A DNA stretch of 48,130 nt, taken from an uncultured Prevotellaceae bacterium (lineage in GTDB: Bacteria; Bacteroidota; Bacteroidia; Bacteroidales; Bacteroidaceae). Location: positions 1-48,130 of the forward strand of contig CACZPU010000087.1 in assembly GCA_902783165.1 (NCBI GenBank). The letters run 5' to 3'. The notes below the pieces were generated by a model that saw only the letters and a list, made by a program, of their open reading frames with translations, was not told the origin of the DNA and made no database searches. Positions within the stretch are counted from its first letter, which is position 1. Every line of letters begins with the position of its first letter. Position numbers and translations under genes: made by a program. This document shows, piece after piece, positions 1-7,767 of the stretch.

Positions 1-7
1 AATACAC

Positions 8-45
8 GTTACCGTTTGCGTAACACGATGTTAACACAAACGGTA
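8..45. promoter_or_regulatory. operator-like inverted repeat at the window edge
   Basis: TACCGTTTGCGTAAC at 10-24 faces TACCGTTTGTGTTAA on the opposite strand at 31-45, sharing TACCGTTTG exactly. The first copy is also bracketed by GTTAC (8-12) and GTAAC (20-24). CGTTTGCGTA at 13-22 matches CGTTTACGTA at 1200-1209 in the promoter of the LacI-type gene in 9 of 10 bases. I infer these are sites for that regulator, controlling a gene left of the window. No complete promoter was recognised here. Confidence 0.45.
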
Positions 46-103
46 CAATTTGTTTTTACGTGATGTATAAAATGTTTCTAAAGAATAAATAAATTATTGA
101 AAA

Positions 104-1132
104 TCAGAACTTATCCGAACTTTCTCTAATCTTTAGAATCATGGGCACCACCTCTTTATATATGCGTCTATCACCATTAATGTGTCGCATAAGTAGTTCA
201 CATACTTTGGTTCCCTGCTCATGCGCCTGATCCATTATCACACTGAGTTTTGGTGTAACGAATGCAGAAGTATCACCATCGGAAAAACCGATAATGGAAA
301 CATCTTCAGGTATGCGAAAGCCTTTTGACTTGATAGCATCGAAAGCCGCATAGGTGACAATATCATTGAAAGCCAAGATTGCATCAGGGCGGTCTATACG
401 TTCGAGCAGAGAGAGTGTGGTATTGCGCGCTTCTTCATAATCTATTTTTCCACAGGCCACCAAAGAACGGTCTATAGGTATGCGATGTTCACGTAATGCT
501 TCCAGATAACCGTGTTTACGCCGTTTCACCATATCCAGATGATTGGGTCCACCAATGAAAGCAATTCGCTTACTTCCTGTTTTGATGAGGTGTTCCGTTG
601 CCTGTTGTGCAGCCACATCTCCATTAGCGACAACGCTTGAGAAAACTTCAGGCAAACAAGTGCGGGCAAAAAAGACCAGAGGGATTCCCATTTTATGAAT
701 CTCAAGGAAATGGCTGTAATCGACCGTATCTTGTGCCAGACATGCAATAATGCCTTCCACATGTAGCCCCACGAAGTTATCAATGGCTTTTTCTTCGAGT
801 AAATGGTTTTCGTGCGAATTGGCACTGATAACGCAATAACCGGCTTTGCGAGCATACTCTTCTATTCCGTCAAGCACTGCAGCATAATAATGTGTGACAA
901 GGTTCGGTAATACCACGCCAATGGAACGAGCAGATTCTAATCGTAGGTTTTGCGCAAAAGGATTCGGTCGGTAATTGAGTTCTCTTGCCAGTAGCTGCAC
1001 CTTCTGCTTCATCTCCTCGCTCACTTCATGGGAGTTGCGCAATGCTCTCGACACAGTAGCAATGCTAACTCCAAGCTTTGAAGCTAAGTCCTTCAGTGAC
1101 GCCCTTTTAGGTTTATTACCAACTGCAGACAT
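104..1132 (-). CDS. LacI/GalR-family transcriptional regulator
   Basis: A 342-residue protein of normal LacI-family length. An N-terminal helix-turn-helix spans about residues 11-33 (ASLKDLASKLGVSIATVSRA), followed by the hinge-region pattern typical of the family (YRPNPFAQNLR) and a periplasmic-binding-protein-like sensor domain from about residue 68 (SIGVVLPNL) to the end. It would bind a sugar or sugar derivative and repress or activate a nearby carbohydrate gene set, which probably lies left of the window, because its right-hand neighbours are not obvious sugar genes. Its promoter carries an operator-like palindrome on the -33 element, so autoregulation is likely. The effector cannot be read from sequence. 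Family assignment is secure, target genes are not. Confidence 0.93.
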   Translation of the reverse strand: MSAVGNKPKRASLKDLASKLGVSIATVSRALRNSHEVSEEMKQKVQLLARELNYRPNPFAQNLRLESARSIGVVLPNLVTHYYAAVLDGIEEYARKAGYCVISANSHENHLLEEKAIDNFVGLHVEGIIACLAQDTVDYSHFLEIHKMGIPLVFFARTCLPEVFSSVVANGDVAAQQATEHLIKTGSKRIAFIGGPNHLDMVKRRKHGYLEALREHRIPIDRSLVACGKIDYEEARNTTLSLLERIDRPDAILAFNDIVTYAAFDAIKSKGFRIPEDVSIIGFSDGDTSAFVTPKLSVIMDQAHEQGTKVCELLMRHINGDRRIYKEVVPMILKIRESSDKF

Positions 1133-1167
1133 AAAATGAATTATTACTTTTTCGCCTTATTTTATTG

Positions 1168-1207
1168 CAAAAGTAATCATTTTCCCTATAATCCGCAAAC
1201 GTTTACG
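1168..1207 (-). promoter_or_regulatory. promoter and probable operator of the LacI-type gene
   Basis: On the minus strand the -7 element TACTTTTG (plus-strand 1168-1175) lies 20 bases from a TTG (1196-1198), the Bacteroidota promoter geometry. The palindrome CGCAAACGTTTACG (1194-1207; arms CGCAAAC and GTTTACG, one mismatch, central CG as in LacI operators) covers the -33 element. A bound dimer there would block the promoter. Confidence 0.65.
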
Positions 1208-1310
1208 TAGTTTTTTTTCATAAAAACAACAAATTATCAAAAATGTAATATTAATTTTGCAAAAAATTAGGATGAGTAATGAATAGTTGATAATAAGTTA
1301 GTTAGAAAAG

Positions 1311-1344
1311 AAAGCCAAGATTGTTGTGAAATAATCTTGGCTTT
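1311..1344 (-). terminator. intrinsic terminator after the HAD gene
   Basis: A perfect 12-bp stem: AAAGCCAAGATT (1311-1322) with AATCTTGGCTTT (1333-1344) and a 10-base loop. On the minus strand it is followed by TTTCTTTTCT and sits about 45 bases past the stop of the HAD gene. It could also act on the plus strand (TTTTATTAT follows). Confidence 0.8.
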
Positions 1345-1390
1345 TATTATATCTATTATTGTTAAAGCGCTCTCTGAGGAAACAGCAGGG

Positions 1391-2098
1391 TTATCGGATA
1401 AGTTGAGACAAATCGGTAATCACTTCATCTGCCAACGATTCGTCTTCTTCATCTGTCCATCCTTCGCCTTTGAACCAAACTGTTTGGCACCCTAACGATT
1501 TGGCTGGAACAATATCCTTTTTGATGCTGTCGCCCACCACAACCACTTCATTAGGATTCAATCCCAATGCGTCTATGCCCATTTGGAAAATTCGAGCATC
1601 TGGCTTTCGGATTTTCACAACGGCTGATTCAACGACATGGCAGAAAAGACTGTCAAGACCAAATTCCTTGAGCACAACCTCAATGTTGCCATAAAAATTG
1701 CTTACCAAAACCATTGGATAATGATTATGTATCTGCATCAACACCTCTCTGCTATGCTCCACAGTTCGTTTAACGCCATCGTACAAATCGGTAAGCAAAG
1801 CAAGTTCTGTTTTTCCGTATTCTTGTTTATCGGTTTGCCAGTATCCTTTGGTAAAGAGATATTCCAGTTCCAAGCGGAGTTTCACATCAAGAAGTTTCTT
1901 AAACGTATATGTGGGCAAAATGATTGGATTTCTCCCCAAAGTGCGTTCTGCATATACATAAGCTTCCCTGAATTGTTGTTCGTTCACTGGCAGTCCTGCA
2001 CGCTGCCAAGCATGCCATATCACTTTCCCCCAATGGTTACCACAGGTGTCAAGTGTTCCACCATAGTCGAATATATATCCTTTTATCTCTACTTTCAT
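1391..2098 (-). CDS. HAD-superfamily hydrolase (phosphatase-like)
   Basis: A 235-residue haloacid-dehalogenase-fold protein. Motif I is FDYGGTLDT (residues 10-18): the nucleophilic Asp is present, but the usual second Asp of DxDxT is Gly, as in several HAD subfamilies. Motif II is the Ser in VLVSNFYG, motif III the Lys in RKPDA, and motif IV is VVVGDSIKKD. The segment between motifs I and II is a helical cap. It is the last gene of a five-gene operon and starts 10 bases after the stop of the DUF5686 gene. In that setting it may dephosphorylate an intermediate of the head-group pathway, but this is inference from context; HAD substrates cannot be predicted from motifs. Confidence 0.85.
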   Translation of the reverse strand: MKVEIKGYIFDYGGTLDTCGNHWGKVIWHAWQRAGLPVNEQQFREAYVYAERTLGRNPIILPTYTFKKLLDVKLRLELEYLFTKGYWQTDKQEYGKTELALLTDLYDGVKRTVEHSREVLMQIHNHYPMVLVSNFYGNIEVVLKEFGLDSLFCHVVESAVVKIRKPDARIFQMGIDALGLNPNEVVVVGDSIKKDIVPAKSLGCQTVWFKGEGWTDEEDESLADEVITDLSQLIR

Positions 2099-2108
2099 TT
2101 CGGTATTA

Positions 2109-4748
2109 TTAGAAAGTCACTCTCATCATCAGACGCACACCATTCTTATTGGCTGTTGGCAAATCAAGATAGTTCAAGCGCCTCACATACTCTACATGCA
2201 GAAGCTTGAATATATTGTGCACACCTGCAATCAATTCGAAATATGGTTGATGTTTGTCCATGATGTACGAGCCTTCAGGGAACATCATCAATTTGGGGTC
2301 ATTCTCATTTTCAGCCAAGAAAGGATTATTCTTGTCGGTGAGTGTTCCCCACAGCATTTTCACTCCAAAGTATTCACGCCACTTCAACTTTTTCAGCAAC
2401 GGGATTCGATTGAACAATTTTCCGTTAAGGTCCCATGAGAAATCAGCCGAGACAAAACGATCGTTCAAGAACTCCATATTATTAATAAGGTTGAAGGTTT
2501 CGTCCTCAATGATATATGAAAGATTGGCGGCCGGCATAATAAGAAGCGGATATGGGACTTTGTCCCATTGGATTCCGCCTTTAACGTACAAATCTATCTT
2601 GCCAAAATTGTGAGGCAACCAGAAGCGCTTATATATAGACGCCTCAGAAAGGTTAAAGGCATAGTCACCGCCCAGCACATTCTTCAAACCCAAAGTATGT
2701 CCAATGGTAAAAACAGGTGCATCAAGATTGATAGCAACCCTGCGTTGTTTGGTATTGACGAATGTCTCTCCTGGAGCGAATCGTATTTGTGCCATCAATT
2801 CGGTGGTGCGTATTCTCTTTGAATGCACATAGCCGGGGTCCGTACCATTTATAGCTGGTCGCGGATGGCTCCAGTTTGTCCACAGGCTTTTGTCTTTTGT
2901 AGCCGACAAAGGTATGAAGAACAATTCGCCAAGTGCCTGGTTCTCTTCCGTTTTCAAAGAGATAGTTGTCTTGAAACCGAATTCCTCTTCGCGTTCGAAG
3001 CATATCTTCTGCCGGTTATACCACACCATCTTGTCCACTTTGTCCCATTTGAGTGCTGTGAACACATTATCCTTGTCGGTATGAATAAACTTGTCTGACG
3101 GACTTTCCACATCGCTAGTGGAAGTGAATGTCAGCGTACGTTTGGGAAACTCGCGTGGCAGATAGTTCTTTTTATTAAAGCTGTAAATGAGTTCGCCCTT
3201 GTAATAATTCCTCTTGCTACCCCATCCACGTGCAAAATAACCATTCACAAACCAGTGAGGATTCAGGTTGGCCGTGGTCTGGGCACTTATACGAGTTCTC
3301 AGTCCATCTATGAAGTTGCGCGAAATCATGGTGTTGATTGGACCAATATCCACTTTGCTGGGATGCTCCTTGGTTCCGGTGTCTACAAAGTTCTCCACCA
3401 TAGCGCGTAATACAAATATAAAGAACTTGAATCCTTTGATTTTCTCAATGTTTTTCAAGAAGTCGCCCATGGAGCTCTCACTCTGTGTCAAATCCACCGT
3501 TCGGTATTGGTTCCAAAATTCGTCGTCACGCATTTGGGCATTAGCCTCATGCCTCTCTTTCGCCTTGCCTTTGAACAGTTTCTTGTTGATTTCCTCAAAA
3601 GCATAATCTTGCATACGCGTGGTTCGGATAACCACCACTTGCTGAATAAACTTGGCCACCGACAATTCCACAACCATGTCATCGACCGACAACACCCACT
3701 CCCCATTGGGCAATTGCTCATAACGTTGAATTACCTGAAGGTTATTCACAAAATTCACATCACTCTTCTTAGGAATAGTAAGGTTGCATTGTTTCACATG
3801 CAACGAACTGTCTTTGAGAATGAACAACTCCCCTCTGAAGCCGAAGTCCTGCTGGTTGTTCGGCATGAACTGTATATGATAGCAGCTGTCACGATCCACC
3901 TTCACCGTGTCTTCTATATAGTAACGGTAGAAGCTTATGGCTCCCTTGCCAATGGGCGAGGTGAAAGGATATTGCAACAAACGGATTTCGTCCTTGTAGA
4001 TATCCACATCAGAAAACACATCTTTGAGTGTAGTGGTCAGAATGTCACCCGTCTCAAACAAGTCGTTGATGCCCGTGGAGTTCTGCCCCATAATAATGTC
4101 TTTTTCGCTATGAGGGTTTTTTCGATATATCTTTCGCGTGACGGTTTCGTCAACACTCAGTGGGAGGATAAGTTTGTTAACATATGAGCACGGTTCCACT
4201 TGGTCTATCAGCCATTGGCGTTTCTTGAACAAATCGCTGGTCAGGTCGCTTGGCTTGATATCGTTCAGCGCAAGCGTCATTTTCTGGTATTTGTTGTACT
4301 GGTAAAAATCGTGATTGCTCAAGTCGGTCTTCTTTTTAGCAGCAATCACACGGCGCATCAATTCCACGGCCGGATTGTCTTTACGACTATAACGACTGCG
4401 CTTGGCCTTCACTGTTACGCTCTGCAATTGGTTCACTTCAGGCTTCAACGTGATACGCATGAAGTTAGGTGAATTCTTGCCGATTAGAACACGCAATGGC
4501 TTATACCCCACAGCACTGAATGTGAGATACCAACCACTATGACGAACTATGGAGAACCTACCCCGCTCGTCGCTACTGACCATCACATGGTGGCCTTTAT
4601 ACAATGCACTGGCATGAGGGATACTGTCACCGGTATTGTCATCGACAATCACGCCGGTAATGTTTTGTGCTGTAAGCGGCAGACATGCAACCGCCAGCAT
4701 GAAGATGAATAATATCTTTTTCAATTTCACCAAATTCTTATTATACAA
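2109..4748 (-). CDS. DUF5686 / carboxypeptidase-regulatory-like outer-membrane protein
   Basis: A protein of about 879 residues. An N-terminal signal peptide (basic residues, then FIFMLAVACLPLTAQ) leads into a carboxypeptidase-D regulatory-like beta-sandwich (about residues 29-115, ITGVIVDDNTGDSIPHA). The DUF5686 region follows, ending in strand-rich segments and a terminal Phe (RLMMRVTF) that suit an outer-membrane beta-barrel. The start is uncertain: TTG at 4748 opens the frame, but GTG at 4730 gives a more typical signal peptide (MKLKKILFIF). The family is common in Bacteroidota with no assigned function. It lies 25 bases after the CDP-alcohol phosphotransferase gene and 10 bases before the HAD gene, so it may export, anchor or use the product of the upstream enzymes; that is inference. 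Confidence 0.85.
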   Translation of the reverse strand: MYNKNLVKLKKILFIFMLAVACLPLTAQNITGVIVDDNTGDSIPHASALYKGHHVMVSSDERGRFSIVRHSGWYLTFSAVGYKPLRVLIGKNSPNFMRITLKPEVNQLQSVTVKAKRSRYSRKDNPAVELMRRVIAAKKKTDLSNHDFYQYNKYQKMTLALNDIKPSDLTSDLFKKRQWLIDQVEPCSYVNKLILPLSVDETVTRKIYRKNPHSEKDIIMGQNSTGINDLFETGDILTTTLKDVFSDVDIYKDEIRLLQYPFTSPIGKGAISFYRYYIEDTVKVDRDSCYHIQFMPNNQQDFGFRGELFILKDSSLHVKQCNLTIPKKSDVNFVNNLQVIQRYEQLPNGEWVLSVDDMVVELSVAKFIQQVVVIRTTRMQDYAFEEINKKLFKGKAKERHEANAQMRDDEFWNQYRTVDLTQSESSMGDFLKNIEKIKGFKFFIFVLRAMVENFVDTGTKEHPSKVDIGPINTMISRNFIDGLRTRISAQTTANLNPHWFVNGYFARGWGSKRNYYKGELIYSFNKKNYLPREFPKRTLTFTSTSDVESPSDKFIHTDKDNVFTALKWDKVDKMVWYNRQKICFEREEEFGFKTTISLKTEENQALGELFFIPLSATKDKSLWTNWSHPRPAINGTDPGYVHSKRIRTTELMAQIRFAPGETFVNTKQRRVAINLDAPVFTIGHTLGLKNVLGGDYAFNLSEASIYKRFWLPHNFGKIDLYVKGGIQWDKVPYPLLIMPAANLSYIIEDETFNLINNMEFLNDRFVSADFSWDLNGKLFNRIPLLKKLKWREYFGVKMLWGTLTDKNNPFLAENENDPKLMMFPEGSYIMDKHQPYFELIAGVHNIFKLLHVEYVRRLNYLDLPTANKNGVRLMMRVTF

Positions 4749-4773
4749 TCGTTAGTCAATAGTCTTTTTCTAT

Positions 4774-5697
4774 CTAATTTGCTTGCATTTCCTCAAGCAT
4801 TCGTCCGCTTAGTGATTCGTGTCGATGATGCATATAGACATACAGCACAGTGAGTACAGTCATTTCAAAAAGGAAATAAGCCCAAGGAATATTCAGCAAG
4901 CACGTCACATAAAGCGCGATGGCACGCACGTTAAAAGTCAGGATGTTTGTATATTTCATCAATGGCCGGCTGCCTGTAAGGAACGCAGTGCGTATAAACG
5001 GCAGCGGTTTTTCCTGATACTCTTTGAAAAAACGTTGAAACACAGGGGTACGCTTTTCCTGACTCTTACAGTAATTGGCATAGTTATAGTAGAACAACCT
5101 GCCGATAACATTGCTCTTGGGCAACGACTCATAAATGGCTCGTTGCTGGGAGTAGTTGTCGAGTTCGCTCCCTTCTTTGCCTTTCAGGAAAAAGAGATGT
5201 ATCTGCCTGTAATAGTCAGAAAGGCTGCTTTGGGGGCTATGGCACATAAATCCAGACACGGCCCCAATGGCCCATATCACCCAGCCCCAACGCACATCTG
5301 TGCCAGGTATTAGCTGTGGCATCAGGCGCATGCAGAGAGCGAAATAGATGCAGAAAAACCACACATCGCCCGAGAATCCGTCGAGAACGCGCCCAATAAG
5401 CGTTTTCTTGCCTGTCAGACGAGCCATTTGTCCATCGGTACTATCACAGAAATTGGCAAGCATCAGGAGCAATACACCAGCCACATTATGCATCAAATCT
5501 GTATAATAGAACATCCATCCGGCACCTATACCGAGGAAAATGGACAACACGGTAATGGCATTGGGATGAACGCCCAGCTTATTCCAAAACAAAGCAAACA
5601 CCAAACCGATAGGACGAGTAAAGTGGACATCTAGCCATTCTTCCGTATCCTCCGATTTGAACGATGCTTGCAACAGTTTGTTAAATTCTTCATTCAT
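4774..5697 (-). CDS. CDP-alcohol phosphatidyltransferase-family membrane enzyme
   Basis: A 307-residue integral membrane enzyme with the family signature: Asp85, Asp88-Gly89, Ala92-Arg93, Gly102 and Asp106. Such enzymes move a phospho-alcohol between CMP and an acceptor alcohol to make phospholipids or related compounds. A soluble N-terminal segment (about residues 1-28, ending HFTRPIG) precedes the first membrane helix (LGVHPNAITVLSIFLG), an arrangement seen in inositol-phosphate-type synthases. The last Asp of the motif is Asp111, one residue later than the usual Gx3Dx3D spacing. Genes for a nucleotidyltransferase and an ATP-grasp-like protein lie directly upstream in the operon, suggesting the nucleotide-activated donor is made locally. 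The substrate is unknown. Confidence 0.88.
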   Translation of the reverse strand: MNEEFNKLLQASFKSEDTEEWLDVHFTRPIGLVFALFWNKLGVHPNAITVLSIFLGIGAGWMFYYTDLMHNVAGVLLLMLANFCDSTDGQMARLTGKKTLIGRVLDGFSGDVWFFCIYFALCMRLMPQLIPGTDVRWGWVIWAIGAVSGFMCHSPQSSLSDYYRQIHLFFLKGKEGSELDNYSQQRAIYESLPKSNVIGRLFYYNYANYCKSQEKRTPVFQRFFKEYQEKPLPFIRTAFLTGSRPLMKYTNILTFNVRAIALYVTCLLNIPWAYFLFEMTVLTVLYVYMHHRHESLSGRMLEEMQAN

Positions 5698-5757
5698 ATT
5701 CTTTTATGTCTTTTTTACATCTTTCATGACAGGCATGAAGTGCATTCAAATTCTTTT

Positions 5758-6567
5758 TTAAACCAACGATGCGATGGCATCGGCGGCTTCTTCACGGCAA
5801 CGCGAGAAGCTGGGCCAGTCGTTGAAGTCAATCAAAGCGAAACTACCGTCGCGACGAACAATACAGTCGCCACCATAAACCATCAATCCTGTGAGGCGAG
5901 CCAGTTTGTCTGCACAACCTCTCAGTGCCTCAAGGTCGAAAGAATAGTGGCACGCCTGACCATTGCGGGCCTCATCATCAAACTTTGTATCTCCATCGTC
6001 GGTGGGATAGAACATCCGGAAGAATCCCGTGGACAGCACTCCATAGAACTTCACCAAATCTCCCTCTACATGCTCTGTCACCACCGTTTCTGTAATGCCG
6101 CGTTGGGAAAAATCTGCAAGTATAGCCCTGACTTCAGAAGCATCGTGTGCAAAACGCACATCTTCAGCACTTTGTGCAGAAGCATCGCCACGTTTCACCC
6201 AATACTTTACGCCCCCTGCTGCCGGCATTTGGGAATCGAAGAGTGGAGCCGCAGGTATTTGGTTGCATCGCATCAAGTCGTCTAAATGCTTGCGTGCTGC
6301 CGCCCTCACACTCCGGGAACTGTTTATAACCCGACATCTACGGTCGGACAATTGCTGAAGATAATCGAGTGTGCTGTTGAACCGTCCCATGGAGAGAATG
6401 ATATCAGCACCCACCAAGCCACTCACTTCGCGCTCTTCGACATAGGAGACATCAAGTTGCCTGCTGGCAAGCCGCCGCCCGACCGCCTCCAATATGGCCC
6501 GGTCTTTCTCTACAGAATTGGGCGAGAAAATCCTGTCACGATAAACAAGTGCCACTCGTTTGCTCAT
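5758..6567 (-). CDS. ATP-grasp-like protein of unknown substrate
   Basis: A 269-residue soluble protein. The second half has ATP-grasp features: EHVEGDLVKFYGV, then GGDCIVRRDGSFALIDFNDW, where the acidic Asp and Asn would be metal ligands. The N-terminal part is Rossmann-like (KRVALVYRDRIFSPNSVEKD). ATP-grasp enzymes join a carboxylate to an amine or thiol, or phosphorylate, through an acyl-phosphate; RimK and inositol-phosphate kinases share the fold. The start is ATG 6567, preceded by AAGGGAG, rather than the in-frame GTG at 6573. It sits between the nucleotidyltransferase (34-base gap to the GTG, 40 to the ATG) and the CDP-alcohol phosphotransferase (60-base gap). It might modify the head group or its carrier. 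Fold call is moderate, function unknown. Confidence 0.62.
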   Translation of the reverse strand: MSKRVALVYRDRIFSPNSVEKDRAILEAVGRRLASRQLDVSYVEEREVSGLVGADIILSMGRFNSTLDYLQQLSDRRCRVINSSRSVRAAARKHLDDLMRCNQIPAAPLFDSQMPAAGGVKYWVKRGDASAQSAEDVRFAHDASEVRAILADFSQRGITETVVTEHVEGDLVKFYGVLSTGFFRMFYPTDDGDTKFDDEARNGQACHYSFDLEALRGCADKLARLTGLMVYGGDCIVRRDGSFALIDFNDWPSFSRCREEAADAIASLV

Positions 6568-6607
6568 ATACACTCCCTTTCAAGCACGAACCATCCTAAT
6601 ACCATCA

Positions 6608-7345
6608 TCACTCTTGCTTCATATCCTGAAGGAAATGCTCCGCCTTGGCAATATCCGACACGTGGTCGATGTCAAGCACTTTACTGAAAGCATATGCATT
6701 CAGTTTCAAGCCATCGCGTATCAATGCCCGCTGGAAGTTGCGCATGCGCGATTCTCCCCTATCGATGCAATCGTTCAGAGTGAGAATGGCTTTTGGCATG
6801 AGTCCGTAAATGCCACCCGAAATATATTTGCATGGTGGGTTATTGGAATCGAGGAATCCATCAATGGCCAATGATTCGTCGGTATGTACATACAAAGGCT
6901 TCTCGTCATCCACATAGTCGGTTACGCCCATCAGTCCGTCAGCGCAGCCTTTTTCCACCGTACTCTTGAAAGCAGAAACATATTGACTGAACTCGTCCTC
7001 GCGGAAAATTGTGTCGACAGTGGTCATTATAAAAGGTTGGTCTGCCAACATGCTGCTCAACTCGTAGAAGCTGTGCATGCTACTTGGCGTGCTTTTAATC
7101 ACATAACGCAAAGGCACTGGTCTGCCGCCTAAACCTTCGTGAAGAATCTGCTCAAGGTGTTGTGTCACCAAAGTTGTCAAATTGTTACAGATAACAACGA
7201 TGTGCGACGCCCCATTATCCATGAAAATGCGAATGAGACGGTCCACCAACGGCTCGCCGTTGAGTTTCACTAGAGGTTTCGGCTCGGCCACACCCTCGGC
7301 TGCTAGTCGCGACCCTTCGCCAGCTGCGATGATTGCATATTTCAT
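6608..7345 (-). CDS. sugar- or alcohol-phosphate nucleotidyltransferase
   Basis: A 245-residue NTP-transferase domain protein. The N-terminal signature is IIAAGEGSRL followed by EPKPLVKLNGEPLVDR, binding the NTP phosphates; TTVDTIF holds the catalytic metal-binding Asp. Its length fits single-domain cytidylyltransferases such as those making CDP-inositol or CDP-choline. As first gene of an operon that also encodes a CDP-alcohol phosphotransferase, it would plausibly make the CDP-activated polar donor, a split counterpart of the fused inositol-phosphate cytidylyltransferase/DIPP synthase known in archaea and some bacteria. Nucleotide and alcohol preference are inferred from context only. No inositol-phosphate synthase gene is in the window. 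Confidence 0.85.
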   Translation of the reverse strand: MKYAIIAAGEGSRLAAEGVAEPKPLVKLNGEPLVDRLIRIFMDNGASHIVVICNNLTTLVTQHLEQILHEGLGGRPVPLRYVIKSTPSSMHSFYELSSMLADQPFIMTTVDTIFREDEFSQYVSAFKSTVEKGCADGLMGVTDYVDDEKPLYVHTDESLAIDGFLDSNNPPCKYISGGIYGLMPKAILTLNDCIDRGESRMRNFQRALIRDGLKLNAYAFSKVLDIDHVSDIAKAEHFLQDMKQE

Positions 7346-7394
7346 TTCGCCTAAAAATTATCCAAATTATATCCTGCAAATACAAATCAAGGCA

Positions 7395-7402
7395 CAAAAT
7401 TA
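7395..7402 (-). promoter_or_regulatory. candidate -7 element of the five-gene operon
   Basis: Minus-strand TAATTTTG (CAAAATTA on plus) lies 50 bases before the nucleotidyltransferase start. No clear TTG is found 20 bases further upstream, so only half of the promoter consensus is present. Confidence 0.4.
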
Positions 7403-7582
7403 CACATTATTTATTATAAATCAGTGAAACAGGAACGAAAAATGAAATCTTTTAAGTGTGTTTAAGTTTCGTTATACCATTACAAGTGCCAAATGTTTCC
7501 TGTAGGGGGCTTCACGACATACAACACTTATTGAGCAACGTTGAATGACATTATCTCACGACAAGCATTATTAATTAGTTTC

Positions 7583-7665
7583 GTACATCTTATATGTACA
7601 ACTTGTACATCTTATATGTACGGCTTGTACATCTTATATGTACAAACCGTACATAGGGCGTGTAC
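7583..7665. repeat. four 17-base palindromes at an exact 22-base period
   Basis: GTACAT-CTTAT-ATGTAC occurs perfectly at 7583-7599, 7605-7621 and 7627-7643. A fourth copy with the same ends but a changed core, GTACATAGGGCGTGTAC, is at 7649-7665. Start-to-start distance is 22 bases each time; spacers are AACTT, GGCTT and AAACC. Each unit is a 6-5-6 inverted repeat. The array lies upstream of the five-gene operon and beyond the terminator of the DUF2807 gene. It could be an operator array or a small tandem-repeat element. Confidence 0.85.
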
Positions 7666-7694
7666 AATTTCAAAACATTCCAGATTGATTTACG

Positions 7695-7724
7695 AAAAAG
7701 GCGGCACTTCTTTCGAATGCCGCC
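7695..7724 (-). terminator. intrinsic terminator of the DUF2807 gene
   Basis: On the minus strand GGCGGCA (7718-7724) pairs with TGCCGCC (7700-7706) around an 11-base loop and is followed directly by TTTTT (7695-7699). It lies about 45 bases past the stop of the DUF2807 gene. Confidence 0.85.
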
Positions 7725-7767
7725 AGAAACGAATAAACGTTAAGGATGTAAATGAGTCAACAGACTG

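Noticed and set aside
7583-7665. Possible CRISPR array
   Set aside because: Units are 17 bases with 5-base spacers and are themselves palindromic; CRISPR repeats are longer with spacers of about 30 bases, and no cas gene is present.
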